Shown: positions 46,803 to 56,367 of the stretch, piece by piece | Layout: every line of letters starts with the position of its first letter | Position numbering within the stretch: the stretch's first letter is position 1 | Assembly: GCA_021732005.1 (NCBI GenBank) | Contig: JAKFVT010000025.1 | Location: 62,001 to 126,000, forward strand | Length of the DNA: 64,000 nucleotides | Direction: 5' to 3' | Origin: Mycobacterium sp. | GTDB taxonomy: Bacteria; Actinomycetota; Actinomycetes; Mycobacteriales; Mycobacteriaceae | Notes under the pieces: generated by a model | Told to the model about the DNA's origin: nothing | The model's input: only the letters and a program-made list of their open reading frames with translations | Databases searched by the model: none | Position numbers and translations under genes: made by a program

Positions 46803-48176
46803 TCACCCGGCACCCTGATCGCGACGGTCGGCCTCCGTCGACGCTTCGTTGCCCTGGTGCACCGGCGACTGCCACGTATACGGCTCGTCGGGATGGCCGG
46901 ACCCGCCCAGAATGAACGTGCGGTCGCTGCGGTTGGCCCGTGCGATGGACGCCATCCACGTTGCGACGGTGCTGAATCGGTTGCGGACGCCGGTGAGGAA
47001 TGCAATGTGGATGAAACCCCACCCCAGCCACCCGGCGATGCCGCTCAGCTTGATCGGACCGGCCTGCAGCAGGGCATGGCCGCGGCTGATGTAGGCCGCG
47101 GACCCGAGGTCGCGGTAACGGAAGTTCTTGCGGGCGCGTCCAGCGAGGTCGCGCTTGATGCACGCGGCGACGTGCAGACCGCCCTGCATGGCGTTCTCCG
47201 CAACACCGGGCAGTCCGTCGCGGCCGGCGAGGTCGCCGATGACGAACACCTTGGGATTCCCTGCCACCGACAGATCGGCGTCGACTGAGATGCGGCCCGA
47301 CCTGTCGGTGCCCACGCCGAGCACCTCGGCGGCGTGGCGGGCGAAGGGCACGGCCTCGACTCCGGCGGTCCACAGCACCGTGCGCGTCGCGTATTCCTTG
47401 TCGGGTCCGCCGCTTTTCGGACTGACGGTCACCCCGCCGCGGCGCACATCACTGACGTGGACACCGAAGTGCATCTCGACGCCCAATTTGTCGAGTTCGC
47501 GCGTTGCACGGTCGGTGAGGGCGGGAGCGAAGCTCTTGAGTACACGATCCCCGCCGTCGAACAACAGCACCCGGGCTTCCTCCGGTTCGATGCTGTGGAA
47601 TTCGTTGGCCAATGCGCGGGTCGCGAGTTCTCTGATCTGCCCGGCCAATTCGACTCCGGTGGGTCCGGCGCCCGCGACAGCGAAGGTGAGCCACCCGTCG
47701 CGCTCGGGGCCGGGCGGCAAGGTCTCGGCGATCTCGAACGCCGCGAAAACTCGGCGGCGGATGCTGAGCGCATCGTCGAGCGTCTTCATGCCTGGCGCCC
47801 AGGCCGCGAATTCCTCCTTCCCGAAGTAGGACTGCCGCATGCCCGCCGCGATCACCAAGTAGTCGTAGTCGATGTCGAACATCGTCTCGTCGGGACGACG
47901 GGCTGTGACACGACGGGCGTCGGCGTCGAGCCGGATGGCTTCGCCCAGCAGTGTCGTGACGTTGCGGTGGTCCGCCAACTCCTCGCGCAGGGACCGGCTG
48001 ATCTGCCCGATGCTGAGCGTTCCCGTGGCGCATTGATAGAGCAGCGGCTGGAAGACGTGGCAGGCGGCGCGGTCGAGCAACGTCACGTCGACGTCGACGC
48101 GCCCGAGCCGGCGGGCGCAGAACAGGCCACCGAAACCGCCGCCGATGATGAGCACTTTCGGGCGTCCATTACCCAT
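46803..48176 (-). CDS. Type II NADH dehydrogenase-like FAD oxidoreductase
   Basis: A 457-residue two-dinucleotide-fold flavoprotein. The FAD site IIGGGFGGLFCARRL is at residue 9; the NAD(P) site VAGAGPTGVELAGQI is near 165; the second FAD motif VFVIGDLAGRDG is near 310. HVFQPLLYQCATGTLS and the C-terminal LGWGFIHIAFLTGVRNRF membrane-binding region match NDH-2 enzymes. It is 457 residues, in range for Ndh. It likely passes electrons from NADH to menaquinone at the inner face of the membrane, but a paralogue with another acceptor is possible. Confidence 0.88.
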   Translation of the reverse strand: MGNGRPKVLIIGGGFGGLFCARRLGRVDVDVTLLDRAACHVFQPLLYQCATGTLSIGQISRSLREELADHRNVTTLLGEAIRLDADARRVTARRPDETMFDIDYDYLVIAAGMRQSYFGKEEFAAWAPGMKTLDDALSIRRRVFAAFEIAETLPPGPERDGWLTFAVAGAGPTGVELAGQIRELATRALANEFHSIEPEEARVLLFDGGDRVLKSFAPALTDRATRELDKLGVEMHFGVHVSDVRRGGVTVSPKSGGPDKEYATRTVLWTAGVEAVPFARHAAEVLGVGTDRSGRISVDADLSVAGNPKVFVIGDLAGRDGLPGVAENAMQGGLHVAACIKRDLAGRARKNFRYRDLGSAAYISRGHALLQAGPIKLSGIAGWLGWGFIHIAFLTGVRNRFSTVATWMASIARANRSDRTFILGGSGHPDEPYTWQSPVHQGNEASTEADRRDQGAG

Positions 48177-48351
48177 GTCGAATCAACCTCATTGTCGTTG
48201 ATGTACCCGTTCGGAAAGCGATGAAGACGGGCTACCCGACGGATTTGCCGGTCGACCGCTGACCGCACTCAGTTGCGCGATAACCGCCCCGGCCGTCGCG
48301 CCATTCTGCCACGATATGGGGGGTTGACGCCGCGGGCCGGAGGGGAGCGCG

Positions 48352-50622
48352 TTGTCGCTTGTGAGTCGCCGCCTGCGTTGCGGGCTGTCTGTCGCGGTTG
48401 TCGCCGCGGCAGCGTTCAACGCGCTCGGTCTGTGGGGCGTGGCGACGGCACTGCGGCTGCAATTCGCCCTCGAGGCCATCGTGGGTGTCGCTGCATTGGT
48501 GGTCGGGCTGGTCGTCATACCGCGAGTGAGCGGCCTGTCACGGTGGTGGCGGACGACCCTCATCACGGCGGTCGCGATCTTCATGGGAGCCGAACTCCTG
48601 TGGCAGCTGACCGGTGACGCCGACCGGCGTGCGACCGCGCCGTGGCTGAGCGTGGTCGGCTATTTCGTCGGTGCGTTCGTGTTCTGCGTGGCGATGGTCC
48701 TGCTGATCCGCGCGGGCCGCGACGCCGACGTGCCCGGCCGGGCGCCGGCGTGGCCACGAATCTTCACCACCCTGCTCGACGGGCTGATCAGCGGACTGTC
48801 GTTCACCCAGTTCATCTACCTCGCCCGGCCAGGTGCGATGGACAGCAGCGCATTTCCGCGATCGACCAACACCGCGGTCATCTTCGGCATCGCCACCGTG
48901 GAACTCGTGGTGGTCATGGTCGCTGTTCTCATTGCGATGTGGTACCCGCCGTACCGCCTGGGGCGGGCCAACTACATGCTGCTCGCGGCGGCGGTGATCA
49001 CACTTGTCTCCTCCGATCGGCTGCTGGCCTACCTCCGCAGCGTGGAGGTGTCGAACCTGGATCTATGGATCGGCACCGGATTCGTCATCGCGCCGCTGCT
49101 GATCGCGTGGAGCCTGCTCGAACTGCCGCCGCGACCGCGTCCGCAGAACGAACTGCCCACCAACTGGGCGCAACTGACCCTGCCCTATGTCGGCTTCATG
49201 GGCAGTACGGCGCTTCTGGCGTTCCAAGTACTCGTCGGCCGCGGCATCGACATGTTCTTCGCGTCCACCTATCTCGGCTTGGCGTTGCTCGTTGCGACCC
49301 GCTACCTGGTTGCGATGCGCATCCAGCGGGTGCTGACCGCACAACTCGTCGAGGCCAAGCGCCGCCTCGCACACCAAGCGCACCACGACGCGTTGACCAA
49401 CCTGCCCAACCGGTTGCTGCTGGCGCAGCGGATCGACGACGCGATCCGCGATGGCCCGTTCATCTTGATCTTCGTCGACATCGATGACTTCAAAGAGGTC
49501 AACGACAGGTTCGGGCACGCGGCCGGTGACGAATTGCTGTGCGCGATCAGCGGCCGCCTCCGCAGCTGCCTGGGGCGGGACGACACGCTGGCCCGCATCG
49601 GGGGAGACGAGTTCGCCATCCTGATCGCCGGGGAGGTCGCAGCGCCCGAGATCGTCGCCGATCAACTGCGAGTGACGCTTCGGAGCCCGTTCTCGGTGCA
49701 CGGGACGTCGATCCGGGTACGAGCGAGCATGGGCCTCGTCAGCCCGGGGCATCACGGTCTTCCGCCCACGTCGGACGATCTGCTCCGGCAGGCCGACATC
49801 TCGATGTACACCGGCAAGCGGCTGGGGAAGGACACCGCGGTGGTCTACCGGCCGGCTTTCAGTGTGTCGGAGGATTTTCCGACGGCGCTGCGTCAGGCCA
49901 ACGGCGGAGTGCCGCAGGGCTTCCGCCTGAAGTATCAGCCGATCGTCACGCTCCCGCAGGGCGCGCCGGTCGCCGTGGAGGCGCTGGCGCGGTGGACGAC
50001 GCCGAGCGGGATGCACATTCCGCCGCAGACTTTCGTCTCGCTGGCTGAAGCCAACGGCGTTGGAGCGCAACTGGATTCGTTGGTGCTGGATCAGGCCTGC
50101 GCGGAGATCGCGGCCGCCGATCTGGACGTGGACGTCCACGTAAACATCGGTGCCGCGCGCCTCGGCAGCGCGGACTTCGAAGGCATCATCAGCCGCACGC
50201 TCGCGCGGCACGGCCTACCTGCTGCCCGACTCGTTCTGGAGATCACCGAGACCGTTCCCATCGTCGACCTGGTCGAGGGAGCGGCGGCCATCAGACGCTT
50301 GAACGACCTCGGTATCAGAGTCGCGTTGGACGATTTCGGCGCCGGGTACAACTCGCTCACCTATCTGCACGAATTGCCCGTGCAGATCGTGAAGTTGGAT
50401 CGCGGCCTCGCTCTGGGCGTCGACCCGGCACGCAATCTCGCCCTCTACCGGTCGGTCATCGGATTGTGTGCAGCGTTGAATCTCACCGTCATCGCCGAAG
50501 GGATCGAAACCGCCGAGCAGGCGGAGACCATATTCCTGGCCGGCTGCGGACTGGCCCAAGGCCACCTGTTCGGACGCGCGACGGAGTTGTCCGATATCGG
50601 GGTGTCGATGACCGCGCGGTAG
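48352..50622 (+). CDS. Bifunctional GGDEF-EAL cyclic-di-GMP protein, membrane-bound
   Basis: A 756-residue protein. Residues 5-330 form about eight to ten membrane helices. The diguanylate cyclase domain (about 340-500) has an intact GGDEF in ARIGGDEFAIL; the inhibitory RxxD site is degenerate (Gly at the Arg position in GRDDTLAR). The phosphodiesterase domain (about 520-745) has EAL (VEALARW), VNIG, LEITETV, DDFGAGYNS, KLD and AEGIETAEQ, so all catalytic residues are present. The TTG start follows GGAGG at eight bases; a GTG three codons later is an alternative. Confidence 0.92.
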   Translation: MSLVSRRLRCGLSVAVVAAAAFNALGLWGVATALRLQFALEAIVGVAALVVGLVVIPRVSGLSRWWRTTLITAVAIFMGAELLWQLTGDADRRATAPWLSVVGYFVGAFVFCVAMVLLIRAGRDADVPGRAPAWPRIFTTLLDGLISGLSFTQFIYLARPGAMDSSAFPRSTNTAVIFGIATVELVVVMVAVLIAMWYPPYRLGRANYMLLAAAVITLVSSDRLLAYLRSVEVSNLDLWIGTGFVIAPLLIAWSLLELPPRPRPQNELPTNWAQLTLPYVGFMGSTALLAFQVLVGRGIDMFFASTYLGLALLVATRYLVAMRIQRVLTAQLVEAKRRLAHQAHHDALTNLPNRLLLAQRIDDAIRDGPFILIFVDIDDFKEVNDRFGHAAGDELLCAISGRLRSCLGRDDTLARIGGDEFAILIAGEVAAPEIVADQLRVTLRSPFSVHGTSIRVRASMGLVSPGHHGLPPTSDDLLRQADISMYTGKRLGKDTAVVYRPAFSVSEDFPTALRQANGGVPQGFRLKYQPIVTLPQGAPVAVEALARWTTPSGMHIPPQTFVSLAEANGVGAQLDSLVLDQACAEIAAADLDVDVHVNIGAARLGSADFEGIISRTLARHGLPAARLVLEITETVPIVDLVEGAAAIRRLNDLGIRVALDDFGAGYNSLTYLHELPVQIVKLDRGLALGVDPARNLALYRSVIGLCAALNLTVIAEGIETAEQAETIFLAGCGLAQGHLFGRATELSDIGVSMTAR

Positions 50623-50668
50623 CCGGCCGCACTTCAGGTATGCCGAACAGCGCCCGCGCCAACGCGAT

Positions 50669-51880
50669 TCAGGCCGCGGACTTCTCCAGGATGTGGACAC
50701 CGCACGCCGAACCGAGCCCGATGACGTGGGCCAGCCCCACCTTTGCGTTCTCGATCTGACGATCGCCGGCCTCGCCGCGCAGGTGGTGGCAGATCTCCCA
50801 GATGTTGGCGATGCCGGTCGCCGCGATCGGATGGCCTTTGGACTGCAGACCACCGGACACATTGACCGGTGTCGAGCCGTCACGCCAGGTGGCGCCGGAG
50901 TTGAAGAAGTCGGCGGCGCCGCCTTCGTCGCACAGCATCAGGTTGTCGTAGTGGACCAGTTCGGCGGTCGCGAAGCAGTCGTGCAGCTCGACCAGGTCGA
51001 GGTCCTTGGGCCCGATGCCGGCCTGCTCGTACGCGGTGGCGGCTGCGTTGCGTGTCAGCGTGTTGACGTTCGGCAGCACCTGGCAGCCCTCTTCGTAGGG
51101 GTCGGAGGTCAGCACCGATGCCGACACCTTCACCGCGCGCCGACGTTGTTCGGCCGACAGCGTTTTGAGAGTTTCACCGTTGCACACGATCGCCGCCGCA
51201 GCGCCGTCGCAGTTGGCCGAGCACATCGGGCGGGTGTTGGGGTAGGCGATCATGACGTCGTTCATGATCTGTTCGAGCGTGAAGCGCTTCTGGTAGGCCG
51301 CCAGCGGATTCAACGTCGAATGCGCGTGGTTCTTTTCGCTGATCTTGGCGAACAGCTCGAAGCTGGTGCCGCCGTACTTGTGGCCGTACTCGGTGCCGAT
51401 CTGGGCGAACACTCCGGGCATGGCCTCGGTGCCGATGCGCCCGTCGATCGGTGCGACGGCGCCGAAGCGCCCGGCCGGCTGCCAGACATCAGAGTCGTCC
51501 TTCTTGCGGCCGCCCGCACCGAGAAGTCCTGCGCCCGAGAGCTTTTCCACGCCGACAGCCATGCCGTAACGCACCTCGCCGGCCTTGACCGCCATGATTG
51601 CGGTGCGCAGCGCGGTGGCTCCGGTGGCGCACGCGTTGGCCACGTTGTACACCGGGATCCCGGTCTGGCCGATCTGCTTCTGCAACTGCTGGCCGATGCC
51701 GGCGCTGGCGTTCATCAGGTTGCCCGCGGCCAGTACGCCGATATCGGCCATGGTCACGCCGGCGTCGGCGAGCGCGGCCATCGCGGCCTCGGCGGCCAGG
51801 TCGACGGTGTCGGAATCGGCGTGCTTGCCGAATTTGGTCATCCGGATACCGAGGATGAAAATGTCGTCGCTGGCACTCAT
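50669..51880 (-). CDS. Thiolase / lipid-transfer-type acetyl-CoA acetyltransferase
   Basis: A 403-residue thiolase-fold protein of the SCP-x/Ltp group. The active Cys84 lies in NVANACATGATA; LHDCFATAELVHYDNL and the second-half GLQSKGHPIAATGIANI and SACGVHILEK regions are conserved. It likely cleaves or joins beta-ketoacyl-CoA thioesters in sterol side-chain or fatty-acid catabolism. The DUF35 gene lies immediately upstream on the same strand, a standard partner for Ltp-type thiolases. Confidence 0.93.
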   Translation of the reverse strand: MSASDDIFILGIRMTKFGKHADSDTVDLAAEAAMAALADAGVTMADIGVLAAGNLMNASAGIGQQLQKQIGQTGIPVYNVANACATGATALRTAIMAVKAGEVRYGMAVGVEKLSGAGLLGAGGRKKDDSDVWQPAGRFGAVAPIDGRIGTEAMPGVFAQIGTEYGHKYGGTSFELFAKISEKNHAHSTLNPLAAYQKRFTLEQIMNDVMIAYPNTRPMCSANCDGAAAAIVCNGETLKTLSAEQRRRAVKVSASVLTSDPYEEGCQVLPNVNTLTRNAAATAYEQAGIGPKDLDLVELHDCFATAELVHYDNLMLCDEGGAADFFNSGATWRDGSTPVNVSGGLQSKGHPIAATGIANIWEICHHLRGEAGDRQIENAKVGLAHVIGLGSACGVHILEKSAA

Positions 51881-51913
51881 GGCTTCTCCTGGGAAGGGTT
51901 CGGTGATGGGGAG

Positions 51914-52312
51914 TCAGGCCACGGGCTCGAAGCCGAAGCCGATGGCCTCGGTTCCCTGTGCGTCGGCGCCCAGCGAGTAGGTGCTCAAGCGCACCTTCAT
52001 GCCGTCGTGGACGTGTTCGGGATCGGGCTCGACGTTGACGAGATTGGCACGCACCTGTGTGCCGTCGCAGTCGATCACCGATGCGACGAAGGGGACGGGC
52101 ACGCCCGGGGCGGCGAAGGTGACGATCGTGAACGTGCGCACGGTGCCTTCGGTGGCGAGGGGGACCGTCCGGAAGTCGGTGGCGAAACAGTTCGCGCAGG
52201 CGTTGCGCCGGTCGAAGAATCGGGCTCCGCATGCCACGCATTCATGGGCCACGAGATGGGGTTCACCGTCGTCGAGCACGAGGTAGTCGACCATCGGGAT
52301 GCGCTCGGCCAT
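51914..52312 (-). CDS. DUF35 zinc-ribbon/OB-fold protein
   Basis: A 132-residue acyl-CoA-binding-type protein. The N-terminal zinc ribbon has CVACGARFFDRRNACANC; the C-terminal part is an OB fold (TVRTFTIVTFAAPGVPVPFVASVIDC). Members of this family form a complex with Ltp or MaoC-type enzymes. It is 33 bases upstream of the thiolase start on the same strand, so the two are an operon. Confidence 0.93.
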   Translation of the reverse strand: MAERIPMVDYLVLDDGEPHLVAHECVACGARFFDRRNACANCFATDFRTVPLATEGTVRTFTIVTFAAPGVPVPFVASVIDCDGTQVRANLVNVEPDPEHVHDGMKVRLSTYSLGADAQGTEAIGFGFEPVA

Positions 52313-52387
52313 ATGAACCTCCGTTCGTAGGTCCTTGTGACGCTAGCGAAGGGCCGGAGGCCTCCATAGAGCGGGTGTACCGACAGC

Positions 52388-52831
52388 TCAGCCGTAGGCC
52401 GAGTCGAGGAAGCGGCTGCGCACGTCGGCCGGCGGGATCGGGCAGGTCTCATGCCGGCCGCCGATGCGGTAACGGACGGCGGCGAACCGTTCGTAGAGCC
52501 AGTCACGCGCGGCCCGCGGGATCACGTACGCCGTCAGTGTCAACCGCCACCAGCCGCCAAGGTATGCCGCGAACTGCAGCAACGCCGTCGAGCGCAGGTA
52601 TACGGTCTCGCTGGGTCGTCCGGCGTCGCGTACGAACACCGCGGTGTCCGTACCCGCCAGCTCGGGATGCCGGGCGATCGTCGCGCGGGCGAAGTCGCTG
52701 TCCAGGGCTGCGAAGCGCAGAGTCCCGCGCTGGTCGTGTCGAAGAATGGTGCGCACCGCGCTGTTGCAGACCCCGCACACACCGTCGTACAGCAGTACGG
52801 GCGCGGTAGGGGAGTTGCGAGCCTGCGTCAT
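52388..52831 (-). CDS. DCC1-like thiol-disulphide oxidoreductase family protein (DUF393)
   Basis: A 147-residue protein with the family DxxCxxC motif YDGVCGVCNSAV near residue 18 and the helical segment STALLQFAAYLGGWWRL. Members resemble thioredoxin-like oxidoreductases; the substrate is unknown. The ATG at 52831 follows GGGAGG; the 5-residue extension to 52846 is rejected. Confidence 0.87.
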   Translation of the reverse strand: MTQARNSPTAPVLLYDGVCGVCNSAVRTILRHDQRGTLRFAALDSDFARATIARHPELAGTDTAVFVRDAGRPSETVYLRSTALLQFAAYLGGWWRLTLTAYVIPRAARDWLYERFAAVRYRIGGRHETCPIPPADVRSRFLDSAYG

Positions 52832-52889
52832 CGCGACCTCCCTCACCCACGCGGTTGTTCGGCCTCCATCATCCCGAATAGCGCCGGGC

Positions 52890-55244
52890 TCAGGTCCGTT
52901 CTGTTCCTGACGTCACAGGGGTGCCTGCGCTGATGGGATCCGCGGCATCAGTGACCATCCGCAGCACGTCGTCGGCCGACAAGGGCACGCTGAAGTAGAA
53001 GCCCTGCACCACGTCACAGCCGAACTCGACGAGGCGCGCGGCGACGTCGGCGTCTTCGACGCCCTCGGCGACGACGATCAAGCCCAGTTCGTGAGCGAGC
53101 GTGATCACCGCGTGGACCACGGTCGCCACCCGGGCATCGTCCAGAATCTGGATGACGAGCCGCCGGTCCAGCTTCACCTCGTCCACCGGCAGCTCGCACA
53201 GATAGGACAGGGTGGAGTAGCCGGTCCCGAAGTCGTCGATGGCGATGCGAATTCCGCTGCGGCGCAACTGGTTCAGTACATCGCGGGTGCCTTCGATGTT
53301 GCCCAGCACCAGGTCTTCGGTGATCTCGACGGTCAGCGCACTGCTGGGCAGGCTCCGGTCCGCCAGTGCACGGCGGATGCGGGCGGGCAGGTGCGGGTCG
53401 GCAAGCAGAGGTGCCGACATGTTCACGGCGATCGGCAGATGCACCGCGGCCTGATGCCATCCCTGCGCAGCGTCGAGCGCGGTGTTGATCACCAGATCGG
53501 TGACCGGGCGCATCAGACCGTGATGGCGGACGAGCGGCAGGAATTCGTCGGGGCTGAGCAGGCCGCGCCGGTGGTGCGGCCAGCGCACCAGGGCCTCGAC
53601 ACCCACCATGTGGCCGGTGAGGAGGTTGAACTTGGGCTGATACGCCAGCGTGAGCTCGACGGAGTCGATCGCCTCGCGCAGCTCACCCAGCAGCTGGACC
53701 GCGGCCGCATCCTCGTTGGACGGCGTGCTGCGGAACCGGTGGATCAGGCCGTCGTCGGGGGACTTCGCCAGCTGCAGATCGTGGGTGAATCGGTGCACAC
53801 CGATGGTGCGGGTCTTCTTGGCCGCATACATGGCCGTGTCGGCCCGTTTGACCAGCTCCTCGGCCGATACCTCGGGTTCGTCGGCGCCCGCCACGGCCAG
53901 CCCGACGCTGGGCCTGATGAACAATTCCTGGCCATCGATGGCGAACGGCTTGTCGAAGGACTCCGCCACGCGCTGCGCGATCTGATCGGCGTGTTTGTGC
54001 ATGGGGTCGTCGTCGACGAGGACGACGAACTCGTCGCCGCCGAGACGGGCGACGGTGTCGCTGTTGCGGACGCAACCCAGGATTCGTTCACCGGCCCGGT
54101 TCAGCAGCTCATCCCCGGCTGGGTGCCCCAGCGTGTCATTGACGAGCTTGAAGTCGTTGAGGTCCAGGACGATCAGCGCCACCGCCCCGCTGTCCCGGTC
54201 GCGGCGCTGCATCGCCTCTTCGAGTCGGTCGGAGAACATCGCGCGGTTGGCCAGGCCCGTCAACGGATCACGCAGCGCCTGTTCGGCCACAGTGGCGAGC
54301 AGGCGGCGGTTTTCTCGCACTGCCAGGTACTGGCGACCGAGAACGGCGAGCATCAGCAGCGTCCCGATGGTCCCTACCAGCGGCGTTTGAAAGACGGTAG
54401 CGGGCTCGGCCGCGGCGACGATGCCGGCCAGGAGAAGTGGCGCGTAGGGGAACCAGACCGCCGCCCAGCCGGCCAGGTTGGCGTGTGTCCGTGGCCGGCG
54501 AACCTCGTCACGGCTGGCGGTGGCCGCCACCATGATGAGCATCAGGCCGGCGACCCACCCGATGTCGATCAGGTTTCCGCTGGAGTAGTCGTTCTTCGCC
54601 GACAGATAGGCAAAGCCGCTGTCGGACAGGGTGATGAAGACCATCGCAATGGTCAACAGCGTCGACACGCCGCGCTGATCGTCGGCAGCGCGCAGCCACG
54701 CCATCGCCGCGATGGTCAGGACCACCACATCTGACAGCGGGTATGCCAGCGAGATGATCACCGCCGGTGCACCGTCCGAGCCGGCGGAGTAGATCGGGTT
54801 CAGGATCGTCACCCAGCTCACCAGGAAGAGCGACCCCGCGACGATCACCCCGTCGAGCAGCGTCCGGGCGCGCGACTGCCCGCTGTCGGCGGGGAACAGC
54901 AGCAGGCCCACGCAGAAGCCGACCGGCATGATCAGATAGGCCGCGTCGGCCAGTGAGGGGAACGGGGGTTCCTCGAGTGCGAGTTCGTAGTAGGCCCACA
55001 ACACCTCGCCGAGCGCCCAGCCGACCATCCCGATCGTGATGGCCACCCACGCGGCGCGCAGCCTCCCGTGCACCGCTCGCGCCGCCAGGGCGGTGAAGAC
55101 CGCCGCAGGAATCGTCAGCAGCACGAACACGATGTCGTCGACGGCTTTGACGGCATCGCCGTGTGATCGCCCGCTGAGAACCCAGACCACGAAGGTCGCG
55201 AAGATCACCGAGGTACCGATCGCAACCCGGGCGGTCTTGGGCAT
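52890..55244 (-). CDS. Second bifunctional GGDEF-EAL cyclic-di-GMP protein, membrane-bound
   Basis: A 784-residue protein with about ten N-terminal membrane helices (residues 5-330). The GGDEF domain has an intact ARLGGDEFVVL and a good RxxD inhibitory site (RNSD just before it). The EAL domain has VEALVRW, NMSAPLL, VEITEDL, IDDFGTGYSTL, KLD and AEGVEDAD. Both activities are therefore possible. It differs from the first protein in keeping the inhibitory site. The ATG at 55244 follows GGAAGG and opens MPKTARVAIG; the extension to 55388 is Trp/Cys-rich and unlikely. Confidence 0.92.
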   Translation of the reverse strand: MPKTARVAIGTSVIFATFVVWVLSGRSHGDAVKAVDDIVFVLLTIPAAVFTALAARAVHGRLRAAWVAITIGMVGWALGEVLWAYYELALEEPPFPSLADAAYLIMPVGFCVGLLLFPADSGQSRARTLLDGVIVAGSLFLVSWVTILNPIYSAGSDGAPAVIISLAYPLSDVVVLTIAAMAWLRAADDQRGVSTLLTIAMVFITLSDSGFAYLSAKNDYSSGNLIDIGWVAGLMLIMVAATASRDEVRRPRTHANLAGWAAVWFPYAPLLLAGIVAAAEPATVFQTPLVGTIGTLLMLAVLGRQYLAVRENRRLLATVAEQALRDPLTGLANRAMFSDRLEEAMQRRDRDSGAVALIVLDLNDFKLVNDTLGHPAGDELLNRAGERILGCVRNSDTVARLGGDEFVVLVDDDPMHKHADQIAQRVAESFDKPFAIDGQELFIRPSVGLAVAGADEPEVSAEELVKRADTAMYAAKKTRTIGVHRFTHDLQLAKSPDDGLIHRFRSTPSNEDAAAVQLLGELREAIDSVELTLAYQPKFNLLTGHMVGVEALVRWPHHRRGLLSPDEFLPLVRHHGLMRPVTDLVINTALDAAQGWHQAAVHLPIAVNMSAPLLADPHLPARIRRALADRSLPSSALTVEITEDLVLGNIEGTRDVLNQLRRSGIRIAIDDFGTGYSTLSYLCELPVDEVKLDRRLVIQILDDARVATVVHAVITLAHELGLIVVAEGVEDADVAARLVEFGCDVVQGFYFSVPLSADDVLRMVTDAADPISAGTPVTSGTERT

Positions 55245-55443
55245 CGCGGCCCCTTCCTGCACCGCCCGGTGGCACAACAGTCCGGGACAACATGAAGCCG
55301 CAGTCAGAATAGCGGACGTGCAAAGGAGAACAAAGGCAAACCACCGCGCAGATGCTGGCTTAAAGTCCCACCAGTGCATCATCAGCAACGTTTCGATCGT
55401 GCACGGTCAGGATGGCTGCACGCACAACCTCCGCCGATTGCGC

Positions 55444-55449
55444 TAGACA
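55444..55449 (+). promoter_or_regulatory. Candidate -10 element (TAGACA)
   Basis: TAGACA ends seven bases before the GTG at 55457; the last base departs from the TANNNT form. Leaderless start is possible. Confidence 0.3.
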
Positions 55450-55456
55450 TGTGCCC

Positions 55457-56248
55457 GTGGACATCGACGGAGCGGTGGCGGTGGTCACCGGAGCGGGCTC
55501 AGGCATCGGCAAGTCGGTCGCGGCGGCCCTGGCAGCGGGCGGCGCCTCGGTGGTCGCCGGCGACATCGACGCGGATTCCGTCGCCGACACCGCTGCGATG
55601 ATCGGTGGCATCGGGGTGGCGGAGGACGCCTCGAGCCCGGACGGAATCGCCGCCCTGATCGACGCCGCACGCGGGGCGTTCGGGCGAACCGACATCTACG
55701 TCGCCAACGCCGGTATCACCGGTGAAGCCGGACTCGGCGACGACGAAGCCGCCTGGGACCGGATCATCGACATCAACCTGCGTGCCCACATCCGGGCCGC
55801 CAAGGCAGTCATGCCGGAATGGGTTGCGCGGGGCAGCGGACACTTCATCGTCACCGCGTCGGCCGCCGGTCTGCTCACCCAGCTCGGCGCCGCCCCCTAT
55901 AGCGTGACCAAGCACGCTGCCGTCGGGTTCGCCGAATGGCTGGCGATTCGGTACGGCGACAACGGGATCGGTGTGAGCTGTCTTTGCCCGATGGGCGTGG
56001 ACACCCCACTGCTGCGGGGCATGTCCGACTCACCGGACGAAGAGATCCGGGTGGCCGGCTCGGCGGTCACCAGTGCGGGAGCGGTGATCAGCCCGGACAC
56101 CGTGGCCGCCCTCGTGGTCCAGGCGATCGTCGATGGGACGTTCCTTGTGCTGCCACACCCCGAGGTGTTGACCATGTACCGGCAGAAAGGCGCCGACTAC
56201 GAGCGCTGGATCGCCGGCATGCGCCGCTACCAACGCACCCTGCGGTAG
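55457..56248 (+). CDS. Short-chain dehydrogenase/reductase (SDR)
   Basis: A 263-residue classical SDR. Cofactor site VTGAGSGIGKSVA, VANAG near residue 78, catalytic Ser in TASAAGL and Tyr-xxx-Lys in YSVTKHAAVGF. The C-terminal segment has the family EVLTMYRQKGADYERWI seen in a mycobacterial subgroup with substrate unknown. The GTG at 55457 is chosen from the leaderless-type upstream sequence; 15 residues to 55412 are not conserved-looking. Confidence 0.88.
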   Translation: MDIDGAVAVVTGAGSGIGKSVAAALAAGGASVVAGDIDADSVADTAAMIGGIGVAEDASSPDGIAALIDAARGAFGRTDIYVANAGITGEAGLGDDEAAWDRIIDINLRAHIRAAKAVMPEWVARGSGHFIVTASAAGLLTQLGAAPYSVTKHAAVGFAEWLAIRYGDNGIGVSCLCPMGVDTPLLRGMSDSPDEEIRVAGSAVTSAGAVISPDTVAALVVQAIVDGTFLVLPHPEVLTMYRQKGADYERWIAGMRRYQRTLR

Positions 56249-56263
56249 CAGCAAGTCGACGAC

Positions 56264-56289
56264 GTTTCGAGCGTGACGACGCGGGGTAG
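56264..56289 (+). promoter_or_regulatory. Candidate SigF-type promoter for the Cys-rich micro-ORF
   Basis: GTTT (56264-56267), 16 bases, then GGGTAG (56284-56289) fits the mycobacterial SigF pattern of GTTT-N15-17-GGGTA. It lies 55 bases before the ATG at 56345. A SigF-like sigma gene is located 1.8 kb downstream. Confidence 0.5.
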
Positions 56290-56313
56290 GAATCCGCCAG
56301 CGTCGTCGACAGT

Positions 56314-56367
56314 CGGCGTCGGACCGCGAGACGAAGGAAACCTGATGATTCCGTTCATCTGCCCGGC
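56314..56367 (+). repeat. 54-base direct repeat, copy 1
   Basis: Positions 56314-56367 match 58245-58298 with one mismatch (C or T after CGGCGTCGGA). The repeat includes the ribosome-binding site and first eight codons of a micro-ORF. Downstream the two loci stay similar after a 45-base gap in copy 2. Confidence 0.9.
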
